A stretch of 64,000 bases of DNA from Sepioteuthis lessoniana (Eukaryota; Mollusca; Cephalopoda; Myopsida; Loliginidae), in contig OY757904.1 of assembly GCA_963585895.1 (NCBI GenBank), positions 66,376,050 through 66,440,049 on the forward strand. Reading direction: 5' to 3'. Shown piece after piece: positions 10,917 to 21,716 of this stretch. Numbering within the stretch: position 1 is the first letter of the stretch; each line of letters opens with the position of its first letter. Under the pieces are notes generated by a model, which had not been told where the DNA came from, did no database searches, and worked only from the letters and a program-made list of their open reading frames with translations. Position numbers and translations under genes: made by a program.

Positions 10917-12060
10917 AATTTTGAATTTTTGGGGGTAGTCGCATAAAAACAGAGAGATAGATTTTTGTTTAACGCAAGGAGGTACTTTTTAGACGTCCAT
11001 AAAAACAGATTGAGGTTAGGCTAGAATTCAGGGATAAACCTTTTCACCATCAACTGAACGGAAACAGCTTCCCATCTCCATGTTTGTGAGAAGGTTTGAA
11101 AAAAATCAATAACCTCCAAAATAAACGTTAGTGTTTTTTATAAAAATGTGTTTTTCTGTTCATTATGTACCAAAGTCCTCTGAGATACTTCATCCTCTTC
11201 TTCACTTCTTTAGAGTGACCTATGTTGCTTTAAATCCAACAAGTATCTTAGATGATATGTACGTAATACGAAACGTAATACGAAAAACATGAGAAAAAGT
11301 ATGATCCTCCTCTGTTTCTTTATGGATTAAATACTATCACTTCTGTTCTTCTACATGGATGTAGCGTTAAATAATCAATGAAGATTGATATGCCATAAAA
11401 AAAGGAACCGAAACTAAACTTACTAATGTAAAAACACATAAATGAAGCCAAGTTCTACAATTTCTAAACAGCAATTATTGTTGAAATACAGGATTATACA
11501 AGTGCAACGCCATCAAAACGCACCAAATATATAGTTAAACATTTCTTTTTTCCCATAGAAGAAAATAAAATAAAATAAAACGGTGACAAAGATTTACACC
11601 AGATGAATTTCGTAGATCTTTCGATGAATGGGAAATTTGCTGGAATAATCGTATTGTATTTCAAGGATTAAACGGCGAAGGAAATGAAAGTTTCGTTTAT
11701 TTATTAGTAAAATAGCTTCAGCAATTATGCTTGTTAAGTAATCGTCGTATTTATAAAATCCAAGTCTACATCTGTAATGCTTACTAATTGGTGCACCTGC
11801 ATTAAAGACTCATTTATCTAATACTGAGTATACATTCTAGCGAAAAAATATATTTTTTATTAATAACTGAGAGAATCAAAAGATGACTATCGACTGCTCC
11901 TGAGAGAAATCTGCAGATAATAGTGAAACATATATATGGTATTTGTTCCAACATCTTCAGCAAAATACAGATACAAATTCTAAAAACATAATTAAAATCT
12001 TAATATTGTCTGAAGTGTTTTTCTGATTTTGCAAGAAAATAAAAGGAGCAGCTCACAAAT
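10917..12060. other. Anonymous AT-rich DNA
   Basis: No feature was recognised in about 1.1 kb. Confidence 0.5.
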
Positions 12061-12527
12061 CATCATCATCATCATCATGACGCGCTGGTAGCACGGATAT
12101 CCCTGACCCTCTCTCGCCACTCATCCTTATCATTCATCGCCCTAGGCAGATCTTCAGGACAACATCCCGTATCCTCACATAGCTGCTGAATGTATGTTCG
12201 TGCTGGTCGTCCTGCTTTTGCACGGCCATGTGTTGGGGTCCATAAGAGTACATTTCTTATGAGTTCGTCCCTGCTTCTCCAGCAGTGTCCTGCATGACTG
12301 GCTCGTCTAACTTGAATAGTTTTCGTGATAGGGGGCAGGTGGCCGTACAGCTGGTGTCTTGTGGGGTGTTGCCGCCAGGACTTGTTCAAGATTGCACGCA
12401 GCATTCTTGTGTAATTGCCGTCTAGCTTCTTCTGGAGCCGTTTTGTTAGCGTCCATGTAGTGCAGCCATATAGCAGTATCGATGTGACCGCTGCCTGGAC
12501 GAAATTGCGTTTCATTTTATCCGTTAA
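12061..12527 (-). mobile_element. RTE-type LINE, 3' fragment with open 146-codon frame
   Basis: The minus strand from 12515 to 12075 encodes an uninterrupted C-terminal segment of a LINE polyprotein. It starts near Phe-Val-Gln-Ala-Ala and includes Gly-Cys-Thr-Thr-Trp, Leu-Asp-Gly-Asn-Tyr-Thr-Arg-Met-Leu-Arg and the repeated Arg-Arg...His-Cys-Trp-Arg motifs also seen at 24.3-24.7 and 62.36-62.77 kb. It lies downstream of the reverse transcriptase core. The 3' end is a run of ATG units (CAT on the plus strand, 12061-12077), the kind of short tandem tail RTE elements carry. It is 5'-truncated at about 12527. The frame's Met is internal and not a true start. The lack of stops suggests a young insertion. 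Confidence 0.9.
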
Positions 12528-13919
12528 TTACTAATCAATTATATCCACAATGTATTGCGGTATTTGGAATGGATTAGCACTGCCAAAGCCCATTAAACGT
12601 TTTAAATAATAATAACATCTTTAATCGATATGAACTGATAGTTTGAAATTATGTGGTTATTTGTCATTAATAAGAGAGCTTTAATAAAGTGTTTATTAGC
12701 AACCGCCCATTAAAAAAAAAAGGAATTAATACGAATATTTGTACAAATATTAGAATGTCTTAAAAATACGGTTATTTGTGATACATAAAGACAGCACCAG
12801 CTTTTTGAAATTTTGGAACAAAGCGGGTATTTAAAGACACTAAGTAGTAGATTTATTTTAGATTGAAATGTTACAAGATCTGGGGAATGGACATTACTTA
12901 TTTCTTTTCGTCCGTGATTTCTATCAGGGTATGGATTCAAACATTTCTCTGACTGTATCTATGATCATTTTAAAAACCTTTCATATATTGAAGATTCATA
13001 GTTTTAGTTCTGCATCGTGTTTTCATCTGCGTCAAAAGAGCGTTTAGCAAGTTTTTCAGTTTCCTCGTTTGATATCATTCAGTCTTCATTTTTATATGTA
13101 GAATCCACCTCATGAAGATACAAATTACTTCTTATCCTTGACATACTTAATTTATTTACACAGACAGTTTTTTGCTTTGGTCTCTTTATCAAAAATATAT
13201 TACGTTATCATGTTTAGATATGTATCCATAAACAAAATTTATCCCTCTGATGCCACGAGCAATATTTAGAGCTATTTGCTATCATTAAATAGGGTCTGTT
13301 GATTTTTTCTATGAAAACAATTGTTTAATTATTTCTAACTGATTTCTGTGTAAGAGTAGTTATCTCCATATATATTCTGTAAAAAACTCCATCAAGTTTT
13401 AGACGGAAAAACACTTCCCCTTTATTTTGTAGCAATATCATTGTCTTCAGAATCAATCTTTAAATGTAGTTAAAAATAATTCAAGACAGTAACTTAAACA
13501 AATGTAAAAGACCTGGGCTTAGGATTTTAACAAATATTATTAGACGTGGTTTCGGTGGACGCGAGTGTAATGCAAATGGATTGGTGACTCCATACTCTCG
13601 AGAATTGGAACCTCTCCACGGAATGCAATTAAGTTTTATACACAGGAAATATACTATCGTTCTTATATATATGGTGAATGGATGTGAAGTAAAAATCATT
13701 TTAAAATATCTTATAAATTAAAACATTAAAAAAAACAACAACAAGCAGAACAGTATAAAAGCAAAAAAGTATTAAAGATATCACCATACTATCCTTTTAT
13801 TGACAGAATTTGAACACCATTATAAGATGAAACGTCACAAAGTTTTATCTCATGGTTGTGTATTCTATTCTATAGAAAATAAATGAAATTTATTATTATG
13901 AAACGATAACAGGAATGTG

Positions 13920-13922
<3 letters not shown>
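12528..13922. other. Anonymous AT-rich DNA
   Basis: About 1.4 kb. The minus frames at 12710-12940 and 13481-13699 have no recognised domain. A somewhat GC-richer patch at 13510-13630 may be part of an unrecognised repeat. Confidence 0.45.

Positions 13923-13987
<65 letters not shown>
13923..13987. repeat. (TA)n microsatellite
   Basis: About 32 uninterrupted TA units. Confidence 0.98.
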
Positions 13988-13989
<2 letters not shown>

Positions 13990-15113
13990 TCTTTCAAACT
14001 CTTTCAATTGATTTCATTATTTTTAAATATCTTACAGTCAACCACTTAAATTACAGAGAGCTCTAGGGTTAATTAGTAACACATGCTATATAGCATTAAG
14101 CTAATAGCCAATTTTATTGCTTTATTGGAATATTTATTGGATTTTTGAAGAGAAAATAATGTTAAAAATTCAGTGCACTGCCGTTACTTCTAATTACTCG
14201 GATAATCTGATTTGAAATCCTTTGAGACTAATGATGGTGTATTCATCAGAAACTTTATTCAAGGCTTATAAATTACAGTTTTGTGTACTACTATTTTACA
14301 ACGTCTTCCTGTACCGTTAAATTACCTCCTTTCTTAATCATTAGTGTACTTTTTCGATGACGTTGGAAACAACGCTGCTACATGGCCAAAAACATTTGCA
14401 TATAACATTTTTGAAGATGGGTATTATAATGTCGAAATTGTCGGTTTGAGATTCGAACATCCTTAGCTATGTATCAATTCGTTCAAGCGCTTTAGCGATC
14501 TGTTGGAAAAGCCATATTACACTCTTCTCACAGTAAACTACTGTGCTCAGTTCATGACCCACCCTGTCATTTGAGCTTACCATACGCTGATTTATTCCCA
14601 GCAGGGAGTAAGACACCTTCCAAAGGTTTGTCCTAAGTATGAAAATAAAGGCACGTGGAAGTGAAACTAATTCTGGAGAGTATGCATTAAACATTCCTCC
14701 AAGGTCAATACTGACCCAGATGGGTAGTACTTGTTAGTGTTCCATCTATTGATCCAAGCGTGCAAATTATTTGCATCGCATAAGAATATCTAATACGGTA
14801 TATGTGTGTACAGATTATATTTATAAGGAATAATTACTTTATGTGATGATTGTTCATTAAAGATTATTAGAAATTAAATTAAACCATACAAATTGTTTCA
14901 TCCGTAACTTTAGGGTATTTTCCAAACTTATTCTTAAAATGTTCTTTCCACAAGTGTATTCGTTCTTCTTGGTCGGCAGCTTTTAAATTCCTTCTCACGG
15001 TACTTTTTGTTTTACTCACTTTTTTTACTATCAGCCACACTATCCGATATTATCTATCTTCTACAGAATTTCTAATCTTATTGATCTGTGTTGCATATTG
15101 ACCTCGGCCAAGC
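13988..15113. other. Anonymous AT-rich DNA
   Basis: No feature was recognised in about 1.1 kb. The 75-codon minus frame at 14467-14694 has no supporting motif. Confidence 0.5.
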
Positions 15114-15455
15114 TGTCAAAAGAAGAAATGCACCTGTGTAAATAACAGGTGCATCCGGTCGAGGATGTCAAGGGATAACCTTGACCTTCGACGGTTTGAA
15201 TTGAGTGGGCGTAAAATAATAATATAACGCGGTGCATAGTAAGTTCGAGTCAGTTGGAGAGAAGATGCTGGAATGAGAACCATGTCCCCACAGAGGCTGG
15301 GCCCCCCAGGCAACCGGTTCAGCAGCCCAGAAGAACGGGAAAGAAAGGCTGTGATAGCCAGAAGAGTTGGGGGCTCAGTATGTTGCAGTCTTTGTTTAGT
15401 CTCGAACTCCCTCTCACACACAACCCTTTCAATAAAGTGAGAGGTATATACACTT
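15114..15455 (+). other. GC-richer block with two stem-loops; possible solo LTR fossil
   Basis: This 340-bp block is clearly richer in G and C than its flanks. It opens with 'TGTC', has a 9-bp perfect stem at 15129-15153 and a second, longer bulged stem at about 15158-15191, and contains an AATAAA poly(A)-type signal near its right end. TG at the start, a poly(A) signal and its size would suit an old LTR, but I found no partner LTR, target duplication or primer site. It abuts the RTE copy that starts at about 15456. Its identity is open. Confidence 0.3.
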
Positions 15456-16500
15456 AGCAAAATTGGAACTAATATTCTAGCTTACGGTCTACCCAAGGAG
15501 ACTGTCGCAGCCATATGATGGTCTATGAAAACATACCTGTAAAGTTTGCTCACTAGATGTACACACACACATCTTTGACATTGTCACAAACGTGATACAA
15601 GCGGACACAATTATACAATACATGTTCATAATCTATCTAAACAACGTACTTCGGACGTCGATAGATTTAATGAAAGAACGTAGATTTATACTCAAAAAGC
15701 CAAGAAATAGATATTACCCCGCACAAACTATTACGGGTGCGAAGTACGCTTATGTCATAGCGCTTCTGGCAATACCCCCGCTAAGGCCGAATCGCTGCTC
15801 TATTGTCTGAACCGGACACCAGGCTGCAAATTCCTCCATTTGCACGCAGACAAAACTGAGTAGATGTGCTCTAATTAAAGAGGCAACATGTCCACACTAA
15901 AAAGTTGTTATCTAAAACTATAAAAAAAAGTTCGCCTTCTGCAGAAGCAGTACCTCATCTACGGAAAATGACACCAATACGTGACTAAGCGAAGGCATGG
16001 ACAGCAATCAATAGATTTTCGGTCATATTTAAGTTTGACCTATCCAATGAAATAAAACATATTTTTTCCAAGCAGTGGTCATTTCCATACTACTGTATGG
16101 ATACACCACTCGGATGCTGACTAAGCTTATAAAGAAAAAGCTTGACGACATTTGCATTAGAATGCTACGAACTATATAAAAATCCTGAAAGCAAAATCCC
16201 GCAAAGCAGCATCAGTAGGGGAACTTACCTCCATCTTGAAGACCATCCAAATTAGACGAACCAGGCATGTGGGACACTGCTGAAAGAGCAAGGACGAACT
16301 CATACGCGACATTCTCCTATGGATCCCTTCACATGGACTTGCAAGTGTTTGACAACCAGCTAGAAATTATCTACAACAGCTCTGTACGGACACGGGATGA
16401 ATCATGGAAGAACCACCGAAAGCGATGGATGATAGAGACGGCTAGCAATAGAAAATTAAGGACATCCGTGCAAGCAGCGTGACATGATGATTATAATGAT
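15456..16500 (+). mobile_element. RTE-type LINE, 5'-truncated and decayed
   Basis: The fragment starts within the reverse transcriptase (Ala-Tyr-Gly-Leu-Pro-Lys-Glu-Thr-Val at about 15481-15510). It continues through Leu-Arg-Thr-Ser-Ile-Asp-Leu-Met (about 15649-15672) and the position of the Tyr-Ala-Asp-Asp box at about 15745, where the acidic pair is lost (it reads Tyr-Ala-Tyr-Val). It then covers the C-terminal region to a 'catgatgattataatgat' tail at about 16483-16500. Several frameshifts and stops make it inactive. The degraded ATG-type tail matches the other RTE copies. Confidence 0.85.
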
Positions 16501-17335
16501 ATACAAGTAAATGTATACAACTTATCACTATTAGGATGAAATATTTAATCTCTATCGCGGCGTGTAACTAATAGGAAGACTTGACATCTTAAAAGTGTGA
16601 ATAAATTATTATAAACAAATAAAGATAAAATTGCAATGATATAGAATCCAGGCAACCATTTTCGACACACTTTGATTTTCGGAGCTATATCTACAGAACT
16701 AAACGGAAAATGATCAAACTTATATAAACATACTGTTTTATCATTTGCTGTTCTTTATTGACTATGAACTGTTAATAGGCCTAAGTTGTTCCACTGGATT
16801 CGGTTGTTTTTCTGCAGAAAGTAAAGATTATATTACAGTGACCAAGACGGGATAACACCGTGCTAACGTATTTAGTACACAAGTTCCTAACCTCTTGCCA
16901 GAAAATAACCCCAGACGTGTTCAAATATCATTAAAATCCATCAATCTCCTTCCACTTCGAGTTATATGCTGCGATAAGTCTCCCTTCGTAATTGTTAGTC
17001 ATGTCGATAGTTCCTGCGTTAATCTGCGCAATATAGTTTGAAACTTTACACATCTGTCGATAGGAGTCTCTGCCAACCCTTATCTCACATATGATAGATT
17101 CTCATAATTTCCAGTTTGTGATGCTATTGCATCATCATCATAGCTGAACCCTGTAATCATTTTCTCTCCTTGAATCCTAACTTGTCAGGTGTTATTCTGA
17201 TTGTCGATTGGTTTTCAGATTGATCCTCTACTTCTATTTACTGATAAGTCAAGACTGATTGGGTTCATGTCACATTTTACTAATAACTCTTCTCTGGTTA
17301 CGATTGAAAATCATTTTGTGTCCCCCTTTTTTCTT
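16501..17335. other. Anonymous AT-rich DNA
   Basis: No feature was recognised. Confidence 0.5.
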
Positions 17336-17470
17336 AAGGGCTACAAGAACGGTGCATTATTTTATCCAACCCCTACCACCACAAACAGTTGTAACACAAG
17401 TTCAATTTTAAAGCGGAGAAAAACTGGTATGGATTCATAGTTGTCCTTCTATCATTGAAGAGAGTTGGTA
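17336..17470 (-). mobile_element. SINE family C, 3' part
   Basis: The plus-strand words 'acacaagttcaattttaaag' and 'tggtatggattcat' are the 3' section of family C, as at 20.9 and 31.0 kb. The tRNA-like head is missing. A second similar piece lies at 18165-18420, on the other side of the two family A SINEs. Confidence 0.55.
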
Positions 17471-17570
17471 GATTGGTTTTTAGTTGTCGGATGACTTTTA
17501 GCTGAATATTTTGAAAAAAAATGTATTTCCAGTTATATAGAGTAAAAGAAAATTTAGCAATCTTTTTACA

Positions 17571-17863
17571 TAGATAAATAAGTAAAAAAAGTAAAGTTAG
17601 CGACCATAGTCGAGGGTAACCCGAAGGCTCCCTTTTCGATAGCTACTACACCAAGGTGTAGGGAGGGCGCTACTCCTTCCCTGGATTGCTCTACTTTACC
17701 CTTGATCCGTACCTTATAATGCTGAGTGTTAAGCAAGGAGGCATCAAGTACCATTTTTTGAGTCTTTGGTATTACTCGACCTGGGACTGAACCCAGGTCT
17801 CCCGGGCCATTGGTGAACACTCTAACCGCTAGGCCAATGTCCGGTACTAGATAAATAAGTAAA
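17571..17863 (-). mobile_element. SINE family A, copy 2, with 16-bp flanking repeats
   Basis: The element body is 17587-17847 on the minus strand. Its tRNA-like head reads 'gtaccggacattggcctag' with 'cggttagagtgttc' as the A box, followed by the B box 'gggttcagtcccagg'. It is bounded by identical copies of TAGATAAATAAGTAAA at 17571-17586 and 17848-17863. That is the length and placement expected of a target-site duplication made by LINE machinery. The right copy also lies in the tail of the neighbouring family A SINE. Confidence 0.92.
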
Positions 17864-18112
17864 GTAAGTAAATTTGGCGACCTTACTCGAGGGTGACCCG
17901 AAGGCTCCCTTTTCAATAATATTTCACCGACATATAGCCGAGACAGCTGCTCCATTCCTCGGATTGCTCCATTTTACCCTTGATCCTTACCTTAAAATGC
18001 TGAGTATTAAGCAAAGCGGCATAAAGTACCATTTTTTTGAGTCTTTGGTAGGACCCGACCAGGGATTGAACACCGGTGTCCCGGACGATTTGCGATACTT
18101 CTTAGTATTGTT
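17864..18112 (-). mobile_element. SINE family A, copy 3
   Basis: Same orientation and family as the copy immediately to its left, but more diverged. Its 3' tail (plus strand 'aagtaagtaaatttggcgac') directly adjoins that copy. The head region near 18060-18100 keeps a recognisable B box ('gggattgaacaccggtg' on the plus strand). Confidence 0.85.
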
Positions 18113-18164
18113 GTAATATCAGTGTTTTTAAGAAATAATCTATAAATGTAGAATTTTCTTCCAG

Positions 18165-18420
18165 GTTTGCAGAGGTTCTTCGAATGGTGCATCTATTTTG
18201 CCAACTTATCCACCACAGACAGGAATGTTACTAAAGTTCAATTTTTCAGGTGGAGAAAAGTGGTATGAATTCAGAATTTCCTTCTTCTTGACTGTCTAAC
18301 TGGGGCTAAAATACTGAAGCTTATCCAACTAATTCATAGCTGGGGATGAGTAATAAAAGGACGAATACCTTTACCAATACATTTGCATCGAATGGTGTTA
18401 CCAAATCAGGCTAGTATACT
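18165..18420 (-). mobile_element. SINE family C, partial
   Basis: It contains the 3' section ('aagttcaatttttcagg', 'tggtatgaattcag') and body ('ttcatagctggggatgag', 'acgaatacctttacc') of family C on the plus strand. The head is not recognisable. Confidence 0.55.
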
Positions 18421-19029
18421 ATATTTCTGCATTCAGTTCTGTCTTATTGTCACGTATTTAGGCTTCGGGTTTAAATAAGCAGAGAATCGAAAAATATTAA
18501 TTCCTCTCTTTTCAGTTATGTGTCAAACTGGGTAATCTACATGATATTTCACGACTATCTGATTGTAAATTCTAAGACAATAAAAGATCTGGCAGTTGCG
18601 TCGCATAGTTTAGGCCAAAAATATGGAAAACTAGATTGTTTCTAGCTCGGTATCGAATACTCCACGACGAGTGCCCATTTGCACGTTGTAACTGAATGTC
18701 ATTAATGATGTCAGGAAACAATAAATTGTTATCTTTTCCAAAACTGTTGGTGTGTGTTTGGACTTTTCGCATATTTGATCACATGAGAACTTCTAACACT
18801 CTTTCTTATTGTTTTTAGTCCCGGGCTTCGAAGAAATGGGAATTCTATATTGCTGTTCATTGAGCAAAATACAATATATGTCTCCAAACCTGGTGATGTA
18901 TTTTTGTTTTGTCTCAACAATAAAAGGATTGCCTAAAGAAGATAAGTAAGGTATTTTAATAATTTTTCTACCCATTTTGAAGGTCTATTTTACATTGCAT
19001 GGTATGCACATATAATCTGTTGAGACATG
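18421..19029. other. Anonymous AT-rich DNA
   Basis: Overlapping minus frames of 60-66 codons at 18572-18975 show no motif. Confidence 0.45.
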
Positions 19030-20052
19030 TTTATTGGTTTGTTTTGGTTTGGTTGGTAGGGTTTTATGGCATATCAACCTTTGTAGGTTATTTAACGCCA
19101 AATCCATTTTTATGTAAATAATCTGTTCTATTAAAAAAAAAATCAGTTTATCATTAGTACACGGTTTAATAGTCAAAAATATTTCTATTCAAATTATTCA
19201 AACAGTTATATGTAACAATTCAGTTAAGTGTAAATACAGATTTAATGTCGAAAAACATTTCTATTTCAAATAATTCAGTTAAGCATAAGCATGCAGTTTA
19301 AATGTAAGTACGGTTTAATTGTCAAAAACATTTCTATTTCAAGCTATTCAGTTTACTCAAACAATTCAGTTTAGCATAAGTATGCTGTTAGTTCTATTTA
19401 ACACATAGATAGGGCCCTATCAGGTGCTACAACTCCGGGCCTGTGTGGGCCTTGGAGCGATGGCAATGAAGGGATACTCCGCATTCCTTAAAGCTCCAGC
19501 ACTGCTGGAACCTCACCATCGGATTGTTTAGTGTCATATGCAGGACAAACGTTGACTGCACAGGTGAAGTCAGTTTATTCTACAGCCCCAGCCGACTGGG
19601 CAATACACAGAGTTAAATGTCAAACAGTTTTCTTTCAGATAATTCAGTTCAGAATAAGTACACAGTTTAAACGTCAAAACAGTTCTATTTCGAGCAATTC
19701 AGTTCAGCACTAGTAGGCAGTTACAAAGTCAAAACAGTTTTATTTTAAACAATTCAGTTTAGCATAAATACGCAGTTTAAATGCAAAAACTTGTATAGTG
19801 AAAGAAGCACGGTTTAGTTCTATTTAACTCATATATAGGACCCCTATCAGGTGCTACCACTCCGGCCCAGAGTGGACCTGGGAGCGATGGCAATGAAGAC
19901 GTACTCCACATTCCCCAAAGCTACATTATTGCTGGAACCACACCATCAGATTGCTTAGTGTCATATCCAGGACACTCGTTGCGGGTTGGGGTCTTACCCC
20001 TCTGCAGAGAAGCAGTCGGTGTATTCTACAGTCCCAGCCGACTGGGCAATTG
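19030..20052 (-). repeat. Composite minisatellite repeat, copy 3 (two cores in tandem)
   Basis: In minus orientation the order is core (20050 to 19832), 55-bp units, core (19603 to 19402), 55-bp units, tail ('aaataacctacaaaggttga', ending near 19060), then a T/G-rich end (AAAC-type on the minus strand). The two cores are about 447 bp apart, so core plus array is itself tandemly repeated. Shared core words on the plus strand are 'ggagcgatggcaatgaag' and 'agccgactgggcaat'. Confidence 0.9.
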
Positions 20053-20879
20053 TTTATTGGAATACTTCTTACATTTTATTTAAGCGTATTAATCAAATGC
20101 CCAATAAATTCGTAAATAACTTTTAATCGCCTTTTATTCCATTTATTCAGTGTTAGTGAATCGATGGATATATTCATTTAATATAGGACCTTGGTGAGTT
20201 GAGGCATTTCTGCCTATTCTTCCTTATAAACCATTTTCAAATCCCAATAACGCCTCAATTAATGGAAAATTATATTCTGTTATGATTTATCAAGAAAGAA
20301 TGGCATTATAAAATTAAAAAAAAGGAACAGATAGATTTAAAGAGCATTTAAACTGAAGAAAAATGACTGTAGAACTATAAAAAGAAAGAGGATTTAGATA
20401 TATATTTTGGCAAATAAAATTTCTTGAAACCAATTCTAGGGAGACAAAAATAATTTTCTTCCCTCAAATTAAGGGCCAGTCAAATCACTTATGAATCAGT
20501 AGGTCATGCAAGAAATTAGACGACTAAGATTTCTTTTTTGTGTCTAAAAGCATAAATTAAAAAAAAGGTAGTTTTCAAACTGTTATTTGAACGAAATTGG
20601 GATCTTTGTCATCAACTCCGGTGACTTAATTTAGTTCACACCGAAAATCAAGTAATACCTTTTTACCATTTTTGTACCTCCGCTTATACATTGCTTCATG
20701 GTGGAACAAATATAATCAAGATATCAGTTTTGGGACACGTTTCTGATTATTTCAATGTATATTTTTTTATATATCCATACCTTAATCTTGTATCTATATA
20801 CATGTATATATATTTTGAATTTATCTCATTCTTTGTGTACGTTTATTCAATTCAATCGTACTTTCCGCTCGGCCAGCAT
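20053..20879. other. Anonymous AT-rich DNA
   Basis: No feature was recognised in about 0.8 kb. Confidence 0.5.
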
Positions 20880-21150
20880 ATGACACAAGGTTAATTTTTA
20901 AGCGGAGTTTAACAGGTTTGAATTCAGATTTTTCGTTCTCCTAGACTAGTTGCCACACCAAGGCTGGAGAATTCAGTCTGCCCAACTGTTTTACCCATAG
21001 CCGGAGGGAAAATAATTGGATTCATACCTTTCCCAAACTATTAGTGCTATGTGAAATGCAAACAGGCTCGACCAGGTTTTAAACTCGTGCCACCGTGTCC
21101 ATTTCCCACGACGATAAACATTACACCACGGGCACCTCCCACACCACAGG
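20880..21150 (-). mobile_element. SINE family C, near-complete copy
   Basis: The tRNA-like head is at the right end. Its minus-strand A box lies over plus 'gataaacattacaccacg' and its B box over plus 'ttttaaactcgtgcc'. The body includes plus-strand 'cccatagccggaggg' and 'ttcatacctttccc', then the 3' section 'aaggttaatttttaagcgg'. This is the clearest full-length family C copy with that at 46.3 kb. Confidence 0.8.
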
Positions 21151-21159
21151 CATCCCCTC

Positions 21160-21232
21160 AAAAAAAAAATATATATAAATATATATATATATAGATAGAT
21201 AGATATAGATATATAGATATATATATATTAAT
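21160..21232. repeat. (TA)n and (GATA)n microsatellite
   Basis: A poly-A stretch passes into TA and then GATA units. Confidence 0.93.
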
Positions 21233-21716
21233 ACGGTATCAAAAGCCAATGAGTAGTAAACGACTATGTATTCTCCTGGCTACCATCTTCCTCTATTGAA
21301 GATGATTTTTCAGAATATCAGTGTGGTTATTATTCAGAGTATATGGTATAAGTCAAAAGAGTTCAAAAACTGTTGAGTAATATATTGTCATTTATATCTG
21401 TCATTTCAAAATGCATGAATGATTTTTTCTATCTTTTCTTTGTAAAATCACTGCAGTATACTATCTGTGTCTTAAATGCTGAGACAATGTTACTCTTATT
21501 CCAAATGAAAATTGAACCTGGTCAAGAGAAGCTAACACTATTGCACTTTATTAGAAACTAAAACCCTCGTTAACGAAAAATAAAATGCTTATAAGGATCC
21601 TAAGAAGCATAAATAAGTACTGTAATAATTGTTTTCAAATATCTAAAAAATAATTGCGGAGATTAGCTAAATTAAAACTTAATAATGACAAAAGAGGGGT
21701 ATTTTAGAAAGCCAAG
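21233..21716. other. Anonymous DNA upstream of the RTE copy
   Basis: No feature was recognised. The 62-codon plus frame at 21373-21561 has no motif. Confidence 0.5.

Noticed and set aside
12061-12077. Independent (CAT)n microsatellite
   Set aside because: It is the 3' tail of the RTE fragment, as shown by similar ATG tails at 16.48 and 24.72 kb.
13510-13630. Possible short exon or tRNA-like piece in a GC-richer patch
   Set aside because: No box spacing, splice sites or repeat partner could be recognised.
17747-17847. tRNA genes suggested by A and B boxes (also at 4.57, 21.1, 46.4, 50.9 and 57.9 kb)
   Set aside because: The heads run into SINE bodies, occur many times and lack a proper acceptor stem closure, so they are retroposons.
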